From positions 28,979,237 to 29,043,236 of the forward strand of contig CM064632.1 of NCBI GenBank assembly GCA_032717465.1: 64,000 nt of DNA, written 5' to 3'. This document shows, one piece after another, positions 21,455 through 32,979 of this stretch (its first letter is position 1; every line of letters starts with the position of its first letter). The position numbers were made by a program, and so were the translations under genes. Below the pieces are notes generated by a model, which ran no database searches, had not been told where the DNA came from, and was given only the letters and a program-made list of their open reading frames with translations. The stretch comes from Coenobita brevimanus. Lineage: Eukaryota > Arthropoda > Malacostraca > Decapoda > Coenobitidae.

Positions 21455-22313
21455 ACGCGTTCTCTAAATCCATGAATGCCCAAAACACATCCTTACCTTT
21501 CGCTAAATACTTTTCACACACTTGTCTCACAGCAAACACCTGATCAACGCATCCCCTCCCTCTCCTAAAGCCACACTGCTCATCACCAATCACTCCCTCT
21601 GTACCCTCTCTAACTCTCATAATTAACACTCTACCATACACCTTACCTACAACACTCAACAGACTTATACCCCTAAAGCTAGTACATTCATACTTATCAC
21701 CCTTGCCTTTATACAACGGGACCACACAAGCACTTGCCCAGTCAACTGGCACCATACCTTTCTCAAAGCACACATTCGACAATCTTACTAACCAGTCAAC
21801 AATAGTCACTCCACCACCCTTCAGGCATTCCACAGCACACCCATCCATACCTGCAGCTTTCCCTGTTTTCATCTCCTTTACTGCCTTCTCCACTTCCTCC
21901 TTCGTGATCAAAGAATCATTCAACTCTTCCAACACATTTATTCCTTGCACCCTTCCATCTGCCACAATCTCAGCCACCCTTTCCTCCTCTACATTTAACA
22001 ATCTTTCAAAATACTCTGCCCATCTCTTCCTTACTGCATCCATCTCAGTTAACATCCTTCCATCCTCTGCTTTTACTCGTTCTTCCTTCCCAGACTCTCC
22101 CTTTCGCACCCTTTTCACCTCCTTCCAAAACATTTTCTTATTCTGTTGAAAATTCTCTGTCAGCTGCCTACCCCACCTCTCATCTGCTGCCACTTTAGCA
22201 TCACGCACAGCCCTTCTCGCTCTATTCCTCTTTTCCATATACCTTTCATATGACATCTCATCCTTCCTCTGCAGCCACACTTCATATGCACGTCTCTTCT
22301 CAGCCACAGCCAT
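21402..22313 (-). pseudogene. LINE-B polymerase, N-terminal half
   Basis: A 303-residue frame: VAEKRRAYEVW, NKKMFWKEVKRVRKGESG, KTGKAAGMDGCAVECLKGGG, VPLYKGKGDKYEC, RGISLLSVVGKVYGRVL, CGFRRGRGCVDQVFAVRQ and FMDLENAYDRIDRE. It loses frame just after, near 21450, apparently by one missing base; the polymerase continues in the next ORF. Confidence 0.86.
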
Positions 22314-22328
22314 ACTTACTTCCTCGCA

Positions 22329-23318
22329 TCACCATTCACTTCCTTTTCTTACACCACCACCCACACGTCTCACACCACACACCTCTTCTGCATGCCCCAC
22401 CACAGCACTCTTAAACAACTGCCATTCCTCCTCCACGCTGCCATTTTCCCAATCTTTCACTGCGTTCCACTCATCTTTCAATTTCTCCTGATACTCTATC
22501 TTTTTCTCTCTTTTATCCAACTCACTCACTTTCAAAACCTCCCTGCCACACCTAACCCTCCTAGCTCTCGCCCATCTCTTACCTACTCTTAACTTTCCCT
22601 GCACCAGGTAGTGGTCAGACATACCTCCACCCTCCCCTCTCAGAACTCTCACATCCAACAATCTTCCTATTACATTCCTAGACACAACTACATAGTCCAT
22701 CAAAGCTCTATCAACAACCCTTCCACCCTCCTGTCTCACCCATGTATACTTATAAATATCTTTCTTCTCAAACAGCGTATTCCCAATCACCATTTCTCGC
22801 TCAACACACATCGCTATAATTCGTTCTCCATTTTCATTTCTTCCAGGCACACCATGCATACCAACTACGCCTTCAACCGCTACATTTCCCACTCTAGCAT
22901 TCAGATCTCCCATCATTACCACATTCACATTCGCTCCAAAACTCTGCAGACACTCATCAACATCATTCCAGAAAGACTTCCTCTCTTGTTCATCCCTTTC
23001 ACTACCAGGCCCATATGCACTCACAGACACCCACAACTCAAGTTCAAATTTCGCTTTCACCCACATCAATCTCGATGACACCTCCTTCCATTCAATCACA
23101 CATCTCTGTACTTCCGGACTCACTAACAAGGCCACACCTTCTCTTGCCCTTCCTCTATCAACACCTGACAATCTTCCATTCACACTTCCAAACATAGATT
23201 CCCCCTTCCCTTTCATCTTCGTTTCACTCAGAGCTAACACATCCAACTTTCTTCTCACAAACATTCTCCCAGTCTCCTCCCTTTTAGCCTCAATCGTACT
23301 ACATCCACGCACATTCAT
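22329..23318 (-). pseudogene. LINE-B endonuclease domain, all catalytic motifs present
   Basis: A 329-residue frame from ATG (MNVRGCSTIEAKREETG). EEP-nuclease motifs are all visible: LALSETKMKGKG (Glu), SVSAYGPG, VVMMGDLNARVG (Asp/Asn), DYVVVSRNV and MSDHYLVQG (Asp/His). It would nick the target DNA to prime reverse transcription. It ends in TGA right after GSEW, where the related element continues with WTEEV. The following ORF is in the same frame, so this is one nonsense codon within a single endonuclease-polymerase ORF. The domain itself looks intact. Confidence 0.85.
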
Positions 23319-23484
23319 AGACCCAATCTTCAGGGTACGGGGATAACTCCATCCCCATCCCTTTCTCTGGCCTGTCTCTTTTTAGGGACTAAAAAACAGA
23401 GGAGGGGGTCCCTAGTCCCCTCACTCCGCCCCTTTTAGTCGCCTTTTACGACACGCAGGGAATACGGTGGCAGTATTCTTCCCA

Positions 23485-23538
23485 ACACAACCTGGCCACA
23501 GAGTAGTAGTACCACCCCATAGTGCGGCCAGGTTGTGT
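23485..23538 (-). other. Stem-loop in LINE-B 5' leader
   Basis: ACACAACCTGGCC at 23485-23497 and its exact complement GGCCAGGTTGTGT at 23526-23538 form a 13-bp stem with a 28-nt loop. It lies upstream of the endonuclease ATG, where a structured leader could affect translation or RNA binding. Confidence 0.7.
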
Positions 23539-23563
23539 CCCCCCCGTGGGCATGTCTTTTTAC

Positions 23564-23834
23564 CTTGAAGGATGCCCCGGTGAACTTTGATGGAGTGTTT
23601 ACCAAATAGTCATAGCGCTCTCCATATCTGAGGTCTGGTTTCGGTCCCCAATCCTTGAAACTGATGAATTTCGTCCTAGATATGGTGTGAGGATCTAGCC
23701 CCAAACAATTTATATTGTTCCTGTACAGATCTCGGTGGCGTTGATTCAGATTTCTGCATATATCTGACAGTTTCATCTCTGACAGCCCTATCTGGACAGC
23801 CATTATTGCGAGGAGTTTGCCGTCCAATATGGAG
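23564..23834 (-). CDS. Putative host-gene exon (YDYLVNTPSKFTG protein family)
   Basis: On the minus strand this segment is open. It is bounded by a possible acceptor (TTTTGTTTAAG before 23834) and a good donor (TTCAAG/GTAAAAAG, GT at 23563-23562). The product includes DGKLLAIMAVQIGLSEMKL, NLNQRHRDLYRNN, GLDPHTISRTKF, FKDWGPKPDLRYGERYDYLV and NTPSKFTGASFK. It resembles a conserved segment that I associate with animal proteins carrying SWIM zinc fingers or YqaJ-like nucleases; that link is from memory and uncertain. The frame reads through the donor into LINE-B leader sequence, where a different composition starts. There is no ATG at the left, so it is an internal exon if real. It could also be sequence captured by the LINE. 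Confidence 0.5.
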
Positions 23835-23884
23835 TCTTAAACAAAATCACCTGATTTCTGTAACGTCACTGGAAAAGGTCAATA

Positions 23885-24134
23885 GTCGCGGCGCACGACT
23901 CTGAGGTTGTTATTATCGTGCCCTGGCAACCTACCATTCAAAAGTGCGTGTGATTTCGTGTATAATATGAGACTCATGTGATTCGTGTATAATATGTTCA
24001 TGTATAATAATATTCGTGTATAATATATTCGTGCATAATAATATGATTCGTGTATATGATACGAAATCAGACGCACTTTTGAATGGTAGGTTGGCAGGTA
24101 CGATAATAACAACCTCAGAGTCGTGCGCCGCGAC
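23885..24134. mobile_element. MITE-A, 250-bp fold-back element with TA duplication
   Basis: Terminal inverted repeats of about 76 bp start GTCGCGGCGCACGACTC and match with only a few differences (23885-23960 against 24059-24134). The element is flanked by TA on both sides, as expected for Tc1/mariner-type transposition. The AT-rich centre holds several TTCGTGTATAATAT repeats. It has no coding capacity and lies about 50 bp from the exon-like segment. Confidence 0.88.
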
Positions 24135-24801
24135 TATAGTTCCTCCACTGTTTACCTGAAAAGAACCATGTCGTCGGCAAATCTAAGCTTTTTTGAATGC
24201 TCATGCTGAATATTAATCACATTTTAATTCCTGTCTGTATTTCTGATGTGCTGCGAACAGTTTTGTTAAAAATATCCTTGTCTGATACAACTCACTTCTT
24301 TTCAGTACCATATTATGCTGGTAATGTTTAATCATTATGAACTATCGAACATTTAATCAGAGCGCCGTGTACGTCTTCTGTTTTCATATTGCCAGCTACA
24401 GACTAGCTGTCATGCTAGTTTAGTTGTAGTGAGAGGGTTAATGATTCTTTCACTTAAACCCTAATACCTTCTCTAAAGCTAAATCATAAGCAAATAAAAT
24501 CGCCTGTAGCCATGAAGAATACGCTCTAAAATCTTGTCGCTCCGTTGAATGTATAAAGAGTTAATGAAGACTATCTGAAGGTTTAAAAATCTGTCCTGAG
24601 GTACTCTCCCATGCTGGATAAAATCATCTGTAGAAAGGAAGAAAAACAGATATAAAAAGAGGTCCCTGTGTGGAAGATTAAAGGAGTATATATGGATAAT
24701 TACCAAGACTGATCCCTCATGCACTTCTAATATTAAGCTGGTAAGGAGTTGAAGAAATCCGTAAGCTATGGGCCGTGGACTCTCATTATCTGGAATTAGT
24801 G

Positions 24802-24838
<37 letters not shown>

Positions 24839-25105
24839 GAATTAGTGTTAAGGGGAAGTGCAGTGGGTCATCAGCAGTAGCTTGTTAGCAGAAGGGAATC
24901 CAGTTAGGGTGAAAAAGAGGGCGAGAATGATTTCATGATATATACAGCGTTGGGGACAGGAGGAGAAGGAGGGAAGGAAGGAAGGAGGTAGAGTTGGCAT
25001 ATAGGGAAAGAAACGATGGAAGGAAAGTGGAATAGAGACATTAGAGGATAGATAAATAGACACAGAAATATGTAAAATACACACAGGTGGAAGAGGCGTT
25101 GATAT
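24135..25105. other. Non-coding; (AG)n run and old motif copies
   Basis: No gene recognised. (AG)n lies at about 24801-24834. Copies of the AATAAAATCGTCTGG-like motif occur at about 24493 and 24614. A purine-rich GGAAGGAAGG stretch lies at about 24958-25026. Confidence 0.5.
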
Positions 25106-25107
25106 TA

Positions 25108-25234
<127 letters not shown>

Positions 25235-25339
25235 ACCGGCATGTAGAGGAAGAGAGAGGGCTTCATCCTTTCGTGACTCATATAAGCTGGATGTTTGACG
25301 CAGGCTAATCGTATTGCACCAGCAGATAACCTCATATCA

Positions 25340-26104
<765 letters not shown>

Positions 26105-26283
26105 TAGCATTTGTTCACTGTGCCCTCTTCATCACCCCGACCCCTGACAAATGGTGTGACCACCTCAGTGTGACCCCTTCTTTTACTCTTTCTCTTCTTG
26201 TTCCATCCGTTTTTCTGTCTTCTGCTTTGTTTCCTCTCTTTATGCTATTAGTTTTTGCCGTCTATCACTTTTGTCCTTCTCTC

Positions 26284-26450
26284 GAGTAGTTAGTGTTGTA
26301 GGCTACTTAACTGCCGACTCGTTAGTGCCGGGGTGCGAATTTTGTTACGGGCAGTTCACCCCAATCGAATTAGGTGTCCATCCACCCTTTGTGGGTTGGT
26401 AGGTAAAATGAGCACCTGGAGAGGTAATATGGGCAGGTAAATGTGGTAAT
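26284..26450 (+). mobile_element. Possible tRNA-derived SINE, degenerate
   Basis: AGTTAGTGTTGTAGGCTACTT resembles a box A region, and GGGGTGCGAATTTTG a worn box B. A body with CATCCACCCTTTGTGGGTTGG and GGTAAAATGAGCACCTGG follows. This is a layout I know from arthropod SINEs, but the promoter boxes are weak. Confidence 0.45.
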
Positions 26451-26459
26451 TTGGATAGT

Positions 26460-27245
26460 GCAATGGCTTTTTATGTTAAGATAGTGGGTGAATTACCCTC
26501 CACACGCTCAGTAATACAAGGCTTGGTGAATAAGTTTGGGAAAGTATGTAAAAAACGGAGTGTAAAGGTAACTGTAGAGAAGAAAATTGCTGTGATCTTA
26601 GAAATGAAGTCATTGAATGCACTGTGAGACTGTATAGTGAGGAAATGGAAAATGTGAGTGCACTTAAGTACTTGAATAGTGTTTTGAGTAAGGGCGGTAT
26701 GAGTAAGCATGAAAGTTTGGAGGATGAAGTGCTTGAAAGGGTACAACTGGGAAGGAAGATTGCTGGTTCATTGAGAACAATGGTAAGAAATTTGGAAGTG
26801 AGCATGGCATTTAAAAAGTCACTGTATGACAGTATTGTGATACGAACAATGATGTAACAAAGTGAAGCTTGGACCTTTTTGAAAGGACACAAGTCATGAG
26901 TAGGAGCAGTAGAAATGAGTTATTTGAGTAGAACATATGGAGTTACAGGGAGAGACAAACTGACAAATGAGGAAGTGAAGGAGCGTTGTGGTGTGGATGT
27001 GGATGTGATAGAAAGCGTTAGGAGAAATACGTTGAGGTGGTTTGGCCATATGGAGAGGATGGAGAGAGAGACAAACTAGGAGAGTGCATCTGAGTGAGAT
27101 AGAGAGGGGGAGAGGGAGGGGAAGACCGAGGATGAGATGGAGGGATGGAGCAGAGAGGTATATGAGACGGAGGTGTAAGTTTGGGGGAGGGCAGCGAAAT
27201 GGCGGGGGACAGGCGACATGGAGGCGATTTATTTGTGACCAGCTC
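26460..27245 (+). mobile_element. LINE-A relative, old degenerate copy
   Basis: Only the C-terminal ~260 codons are traceable: YLNSVLSKGGMSKHESLEDE, VLERVQLGRKIAGSL, then after frame breaks WFGHMERM-like, LSEIERGRGRGRPRMRWRD and ERYMRR. It carries many substitutions and stops, far more divergent than the other LINE-A copies. Its end no longer carries the GGCGTCTGGCAAT tail. Confidence 0.8.
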
Positions 27246-27359
27246 TTACGGGATGAAAATGTTTTTACAATAGATCGGTAGATAGACGCTCAGTACTAAG
27301 CTACATAGATGAGCACCGGGGCCAAGCGCCTCATGGCGGCTGCCCCCAACCCTTTAGGT

Positions 27360-27650
27360 GCGTTGTCTTTTGCTGCCATTTACTTTTCATTTTCTTTTCC
27401 TCGTCCACCGACCGCAAGTAACGAACATGTGTATTTTCTTTTCGTCTTCTTTCATTCCTCTCTGTTTTCTGGCAGCCGTCTCACCTCTTCTCTTCTCCCT
27501 CACTCGGCTCTGTACTTCCAATTTTCTTTTTTCCCTCGTATTCATGTTCTTGCTCTCTGTTCACCTCCTCAACCTTTCCTCCTCCTCCTCCTCATTAGCA
27601 TTTGTTCGTTGTACTACTCCCTGACAAATGATGGAAGAGATCTTTCTCCC

Positions 27651-27686
<36 letters not shown>

Positions 27687-27800
27687 CGACCTTCTTCACT
27701 TCCTTTATTTTGCTTACTTTTTGACTTCTCTTGTTTTTTATTTCAATATTCCCTATGCTCAAATATATCTATGTATATTTCATTTTTTTCTGTTGTAGAT
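27360..27800 (+). repeat. Polypyrimidine tract with (CCT)n and (CT)n
   Basis: C+T-rich plus strand with CCT repeats at about 27578-27592 and (CT)n at about 27652-27682. It shares the TTAGCATTTGTTC block with 26104-26117. Confidence 0.7.
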
Positions 27801-27892
27801 TATCTCATACGAGTAAGCTGAAGTTTGTTCCAATAAAAGAGCAATAATTCTCCATATTTCCCGCACTTCATTTACCCCACTTAATGGTCGGT

Positions 27893-27988
27893 GCAGGTAT
27901 TCCAGGTAATGGTAGCAGATTTTATTCAGGTAATAGTCATGCAGGTATTCCAGGTAATGACAGCAGATTTTATTCAGTTAATAGTCAT
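27893..27988 (+). repeat. Two-copy 48-bp tandem duplication
   Basis: GCAGGTATTCCAGGTAATG starts at 27893 and again at 27941. The two 48-bp copies differ at a few positions only. Confidence 0.9.
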
Positions 27989-27999
27989 CCAAACCTCGT

Positions 28000-29030
28000 A
28001 GTCATGGTAACTCGTATTCTATTCCACCTAACGCAAACGATTTTATTCAGCAAAGAGTGAGTCGTTGGAGCCTACCAGGGTAACTTCATGTAGAGTCTGC
28101 ATCAAAAATTATGTTGTCTGTCCTGTGTTTCTCGCCATGTGCTTTGAAAATCAGTGTTGGTGAATCCACAGCAAGTGACTCTGATAACTTCATTTGGTGT
28201 CAGATCAGTGTCACAAGCATCGTTTATTGCAGGTCCACCACACTCATTCTCAAAGTTAGTGGAGAGAGATACAGAGGACGCGACAGAACTTCTGATGTCG
28301 ATTGCTAAGTCTACTAATACCAAGTCGGATCACTCCCATCTAAAACGGGTCCAAGCTGGCGCAGGGGGCGGAGCATCAGAGTGACATCAGCTTGCACGAA
28401 ACCCTAGTTCAGTTGACGCCTGACCGTGGTGGTGAGCGAGCGTAGGCTGCACTCTCCAGATCATGACACATTTTCAGTCCGAAGTGAGGGAAGGGACTGA
28501 AACGTGTGAAGGAAGGCGTAGGGGTGTGATGGAACCTACTGCAATGTTATACGGTTAAACGAGTCAACACTTCTTCCCGTTCTTCGTTTTCCCTTATTAT
28601 TAATGTTTAATTTGAGTCTGCCCTTTTATACATTTTCTGTTACCTAATCCGACTGACATCACACACAAGCCACGTCTCCTGCGCACTGAGGGAAAGTGAA
28701 CCGACTTGGTATTACTAGACTTAGGTCGATTGTACCTTGTATCTGCCTAACGTCTCTTCAAAATAGTTCATATTGGGAGTTTGTAAAGGTTTGAGTTTAT
28801 TAGATTAATTGGCTGAGACTAAAGTGTACGTCCATGTTGCTGCTGTTTGGTGCTTTAGTGTTTCTTTAGATCAATCGTGAGCCTGTGACGCCCAGCAGTG
28901 AGATTTCTTGCCTTAACTGTGCCTGGAGTTGCCTTGCACTTCATTTCATTTTTCACGAATATTTATTTATAGTAATTCCTTGAATCCGGGTGATGTCCTT
29001 CTTAGATTAAACTTACTGCTACTGTTGCCA
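28000..29030. other. No gene recognised
   Basis: Mixed-composition sequence. An ACGATTTTATTCAGC motif copy followed by GTGAGTCGTTGGAGCC lies at 28038-28067, an old satellite-like monomer start. No convincing coding frame was found. Confidence 0.45.
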
Positions 29031-29036
29031 CGTTGC

Positions 29037-29252
29037 CTCGTATTCTCGCGGATTGAGGAAGCTTCCTACCACCTTTTCCTAAGCGATTTATTTTGTTTTT
29101 TACGCCTTACTGTCCTCCCCTGAGTTACGTAAATCCCTCTAGTATCACCAGTCTCTCCACAAATAACGTACAAAACGTTATTGACCATCAGTACCCAAAA
29201 GTAAATCGCTAAGGAGTTGTTAGGGTGTTTCCTTAACCGACGAGAATACGAG
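29037..29252 (-). mobile_element. MITE-B copy 1
   Basis: Inverted ends CTCGTATTCTCG...GGAAGCTTCC and its complement, about 50 bp each with mismatches. They share the block CCTTTTCCTAAGCGATTTA. The interior matches copies 2 and 3 in reverse orientation (GTACGTTATT, GGACAGTAAGG, AAACAAAATAAATCG). It is 216 bp and non-coding. Confidence 0.82.
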
Positions 29253-29259
29253 TCTTTGT

Positions 29260-29890
29260 TTTTATCTGAGGGAACTGTGTCACTCACACACCTTGAATAC
29301 TAGGTCCTGGATGCTAAAAATTCAATAAGCTTTGGTCATTTGGTAGTGTCCTTGGTTACTAGACAAATCATGCCTTCAGTCTGACTACATTTCACAGTCA
29401 GACAAGCTAAAAAGGATTAGTGATCATTGTCAGGTGAAAATAAATGCGGCAAAGACGATTTTACGCAGCTTCGAAATGCACCCCAGTAGAGAAGGGGTTG
29501 GTGGCCGCACCCAAACCTTCCGGGTCATATACAGTATGTCTTCTAAGCAGAATAAAGTCTCAGAAGATGGCGAGGATAATTTAACAAGTGTCACCGAATT
29601 GAAGGAGATAAGCCTTTGTCCTTCTCCATGGTGCTAATCCAGTTTTTGAGACATCTTGGTAAGACTTAGGTGTTGTCCCTGTTTAGAGGACATTCTTTGA
29701 AGCCTTGGCTGTGTTTTGACTGGTGATGTTAATTATAATGGATCCTGACTGTTCCGCTGCATGCCACTATAATAATTATGTATAGTTTTAACACGTAATT
29801 TTTTTGTTTTTCAGCAGGTTTGTAGTTGTATGAGTAAAGACATGAGTATGGACACACAATCGTACACCCAGATTTAGTTTATGAGAGTTT
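29260..29890. other. No gene recognised
   Basis: An old GACGATTTTACGCAGC motif copy lies at about 29454. No coding support. Confidence 0.45.
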
Positions 29891-29894
29891 ATAA

Positions 29895-30003
29895 ATATGG
29901 TGCTGGATGCCCTTCCTGACGTCAAGCAGTATGGTACCCTTCAGGATCGAACGCTGGACCAAATTGATAGCCGGCATTCCACCCACTAGACAGCTGCAAC
30001 TAT
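29895..30003 (-). mobile_element. tRNA-derived SINE, antisense
   Basis: On the minus strand, box A-like TGTCTAGTGGGTGGAATG is followed about 45 bp later by a strong box B, GCGTTCGATCC (complement at about 29944-29955). Then comes AGGAAGGGCATCCAGCACCAT, a typical SINE body phrase. Length is about 108 bp, so it may be truncated. Confidence 0.68.
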
Positions 30004-30099
30004 CTATAATTAACACTTGGAGGAAAGTGAAGTTTTGCTGTGGTGAGGAAAATCATCTAAGTCAGCCAGCGGAAATGACTGTCGTTTGACCTCTTCAGG

Positions 30100-30383
<284 letters not shown>

Positions 30384-30389
30384 TCACTC

Positions 30390-32090
30390 ACTTACTTGCT
30401 CGCCATCTCTCGCATTGCACACAACTGCTTCCAGCTTTCTGACCCATCCCGTGGGTCGTACCTGTTCCACCAGGAGCAGTTAATGGTACAGGAGATTTGT
30501 CATGACGATCAGGATGTCTTGAGGTGATTCAGTTGCAAAACTGGTCATGTCTTTGTCATCTGCCATGACACTGGTGCTGACATTTTTGTTCACCGAAGGG
30601 TCATAGCAAAGGCCAGTCCACGGCGCCTCTAACGATCATTAGACGCTGGCGATATGGAGTTTGAAGCCATTAACATTGCCAGGGGTCTTAAAGCAAGCAC
30701 TGTAAGAGGCTCATTCCATGCTCGAAAGCAACAACTGAGCTGGTTACACCAAATCCAGACCCACAGGAGAGCTGTTGATATCAGCACTATCATATCCGTG
30801 TGTCTGCACCGCTCGGGCATTGGGTGGAGACAACAAGGAGGCTCTGCTCGCCGTTCTCTCAAGGATCTTTGAAGGCAACAAGCTGCCAACCATTGTTATC
30901 CTTCACATTTTTATTACGACCCAGCTCCTGCGACAATCAAGACTAGGAAAAAAAAAAAAAAAAAAAGAGGAAGAATACCACCACCAAAGCATCAAAGCCT
31001 CAGCAAACTCCAGCAAGATATTCACAGCTTGACCGCCCTATGAACAGGAGCAGCTGCATTTATGGAGACCGAGACGCAGAAGAGCCTGAGGAACAAGAGC
31101 TAAAGAACATGGACCAGGAAGGTGTTAGAGATACCGACCCAGACCAAACCAATATACCATTCCCGTATGAGACAACCATACCATGTATTCAATATGGACA
31201 GTGGCTGTTAGTGCCTAAGTGGTGACATGTAGAGGTGTACAGTACGTAGGATGATTGCTGGGCCTAAAGGAACAGCCTGTTAAAGCCAGTGCCCCTCCCT
31301 CTCCCATGCATACACGGACGACCATGATGAAGTCTTTCGGTAAAGGGATCATACCTCCCCCTCACCGCACCCAATCTGCTGCAACATACATGTGGGGTGG
31401 GATCTCATGTCAATGTCTGCAAATGTCATTCATTGGTTGGACTGTCCTCCTGGCACCAACCCCTGGGATTTAACCAGACTGTTGGTCCTTTAGACCTTAA
31501 TAAATAAAACCATCACCACACTAGTTCAACTCCAGAAGTCCTCCAGCAGCGACACTGACTCCACTACCAGCAGCGTCACACACTAAGCACCAGAAAAGGA
31601 CTAGCCGGTGTCAGTGAGTCCAAGCAGTCTCTTTGATCGACCACTGCTGTGACGTCACAGCTACCTGATCCAGCAGCCACGCGAGGAGAAAGTCGTAGCG
31701 TGAGAAGCAGTTGCTCTACACAGCATCCACTCCACATCATCAGGGGTCTCCCTCACCCTATGTACAATACCTCAGACTGTTTTCATCTTTCTCAGCTTTT
31801 GCACACTTCAGTTAATTAAACTTTTCATTCACCCCTCCTTTTTTCTCTTCGTTTGTTTTTTATCCTCATTACACTGGCTTTCAGCAAAACTGAATAAAAT
31901 CGTCTCTGAAGCAGCAAGAATCAATACAACCTGTGACCAGATCGAAGAAGTCAGTATTTAGCAGAGTGTAGTAAATAGGAAACAAGGAATATAATTATTT
32001 TCTGTGCAGAGTGTAATAATAATTTTTCTTCTTATAAAACTAAAAGCGACACATTATTTTTTTTTTGCCATGACATAAATGGCATCTATT
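30390..32090. other. Non-coding; one shared repeat block
   Basis: No convincing gene. Short open frames at 30654-30872 and 31040-31225 have no recognisable domain. The block at about 31180-31290 (ACCATGTATTCA, GGTGACATGTAGAGGTGT, GGATGATTGCTGG) resembles 58650-58745, so it is a dispersed repeat. An A-run lies at 30949-30966. A TGAATAAAATCGTCTCTG motif copy lies at 31890. Confidence 0.5.
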
Positions 32091-32109
32091 TTCAAAAATT
32101 TGCAATAAC

Positions 32110-32720
32110 ATTTTTTCGTTTCCTCCCCTCTACTCCGCGGCTTCTTCCCTCTCGTACTTCTCCTCCGTTCTTTCTCCCCTCTCTTCCTCCCCGAGGCTGT
32201 GTTGACGAGAGCCCAGTTAGGCCTCCACGTCTATAGCATTCCTTCTCCCCCCTCTTTCTTCTTTTGCCCTTCCATCTCCTTTCCCCTCACATCCCCTTCC
32301 CTTTCGTCTACCTTTTTCCTCCCTTCTCCCCCTTTCGTCTTTCTCCGCCTTTCCTCCTCCCCCTTTCCTCCCTTCTCCCCTTTCCTCCCTTCTCCTCTTT
32401 CCTCCTTTCACCCCCTTTCCTCTCTTCACCCTCTTTCCTCCCTTCAACCTCATTCCTCCCTTCTCCCCGCATTCACCACCTTCTTCCTCCTCCATATCCC
32501 TCCTCAGTTATCCTCCCTCACTACGTCTCCCCTTCACCTTCTTTCCCCTTTCTTACCTTCTATCCTTTCCCTCGACCCGAGCCCAACATCCCCTGAGGCT
32601 CCGCCATTCCCTCAGCTCCCTCTCTTCTCTCGTCGCTCACTATCTCCTTCCTCCCTCCCTTCCCATTCTAGAACTTTTCCCTTCTCTGTACTTTTTCTTT
32701 GTATGTGTCTCTACCTTCTT
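32110..32720 (+). repeat. Polypyrimidine tract
   Basis: About 600 bp of C+T-rich plus strand. Blocks such as CCTCCCTTCTCCCC recur with short, irregular spacing of roughly 14-16 bp in 32300-32470, so part is a degenerate minisatellite. Confidence 0.8.
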
Positions 32721-32926
32721 CATTTCTGCCTCAAATACTTCCCTTCAACGGCATACCATTTACTTGATTACACCCTTGCTTTCAAAGCGAGAGCGGATGT
32801 TATATTTTGCTTGCTGTATTTGTCCGTCTGCTTATGAGCCAAATAAGCAGTTCGTATCCTATTTTAACTAAACATCGAAGTGTTAAAGGACAACCACGGG
32901 ACTGAGTTGTTGTTTTTGAGAACAAT

Positions 32927-32939
32927 AGGTCAGAGGTCA
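32927..32939 (+). promoter_or_regulatory. Perfect DR1 of AGGTCA
   Basis: AGGTCA G AGGTCA is the direct-repeat-1 site known for RXR/USP- and HNF4-type nuclear receptors. More AGGTCA half-sites follow in the same host sequence on the far side of the LTR array (43385-43570). That suggests a repeat family rather than a single enhancer. No evidence of function here. Confidence 0.4.
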
Positions 32940-32979
32940 AGGCCACAGGCCTGGTTCAGTCTGACCTGACAAGGTCAAC

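Larger units (their letters stand above)
20107..23555 (-). mobile_element. LINE-B, nearly full-length RTE-like element
   Basis: A 3.4-kb minus-strand element with a complete endonuclease (23318-22329) and polymerase (22313-20440). It has a short 3' untranslated part and a (GATA)n tail that reads as TATCTATC at 20107 on the plus strand. The 5' leader near 23485-23538 contains a 13-bp stem. I count one nonsense codon (between the two ORFs at about 22328) and two frameshifts (near 21450 and 20760). It is related to LINE-A at the motif level but clearly a different family. The 5' end is put near 23550 because an exon-like sequence starts at 23564; no clear target duplication was found. Confidence 0.85.

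Noticed and set aside
23435..23827. A single 130-residue protein serving as LINE ORF1
   Set aside because: There is no ATG at its left end. The first 88 residues look like a host exon ending at a splice donor and the rest is LINE leader read-through; two origins are more likely than one ORF1.
31040..31225. Small acidic protein frame (61 codons)
   Set aside because: No recognisable domain, and part of it overlaps a repeat shared with 58650-58745.
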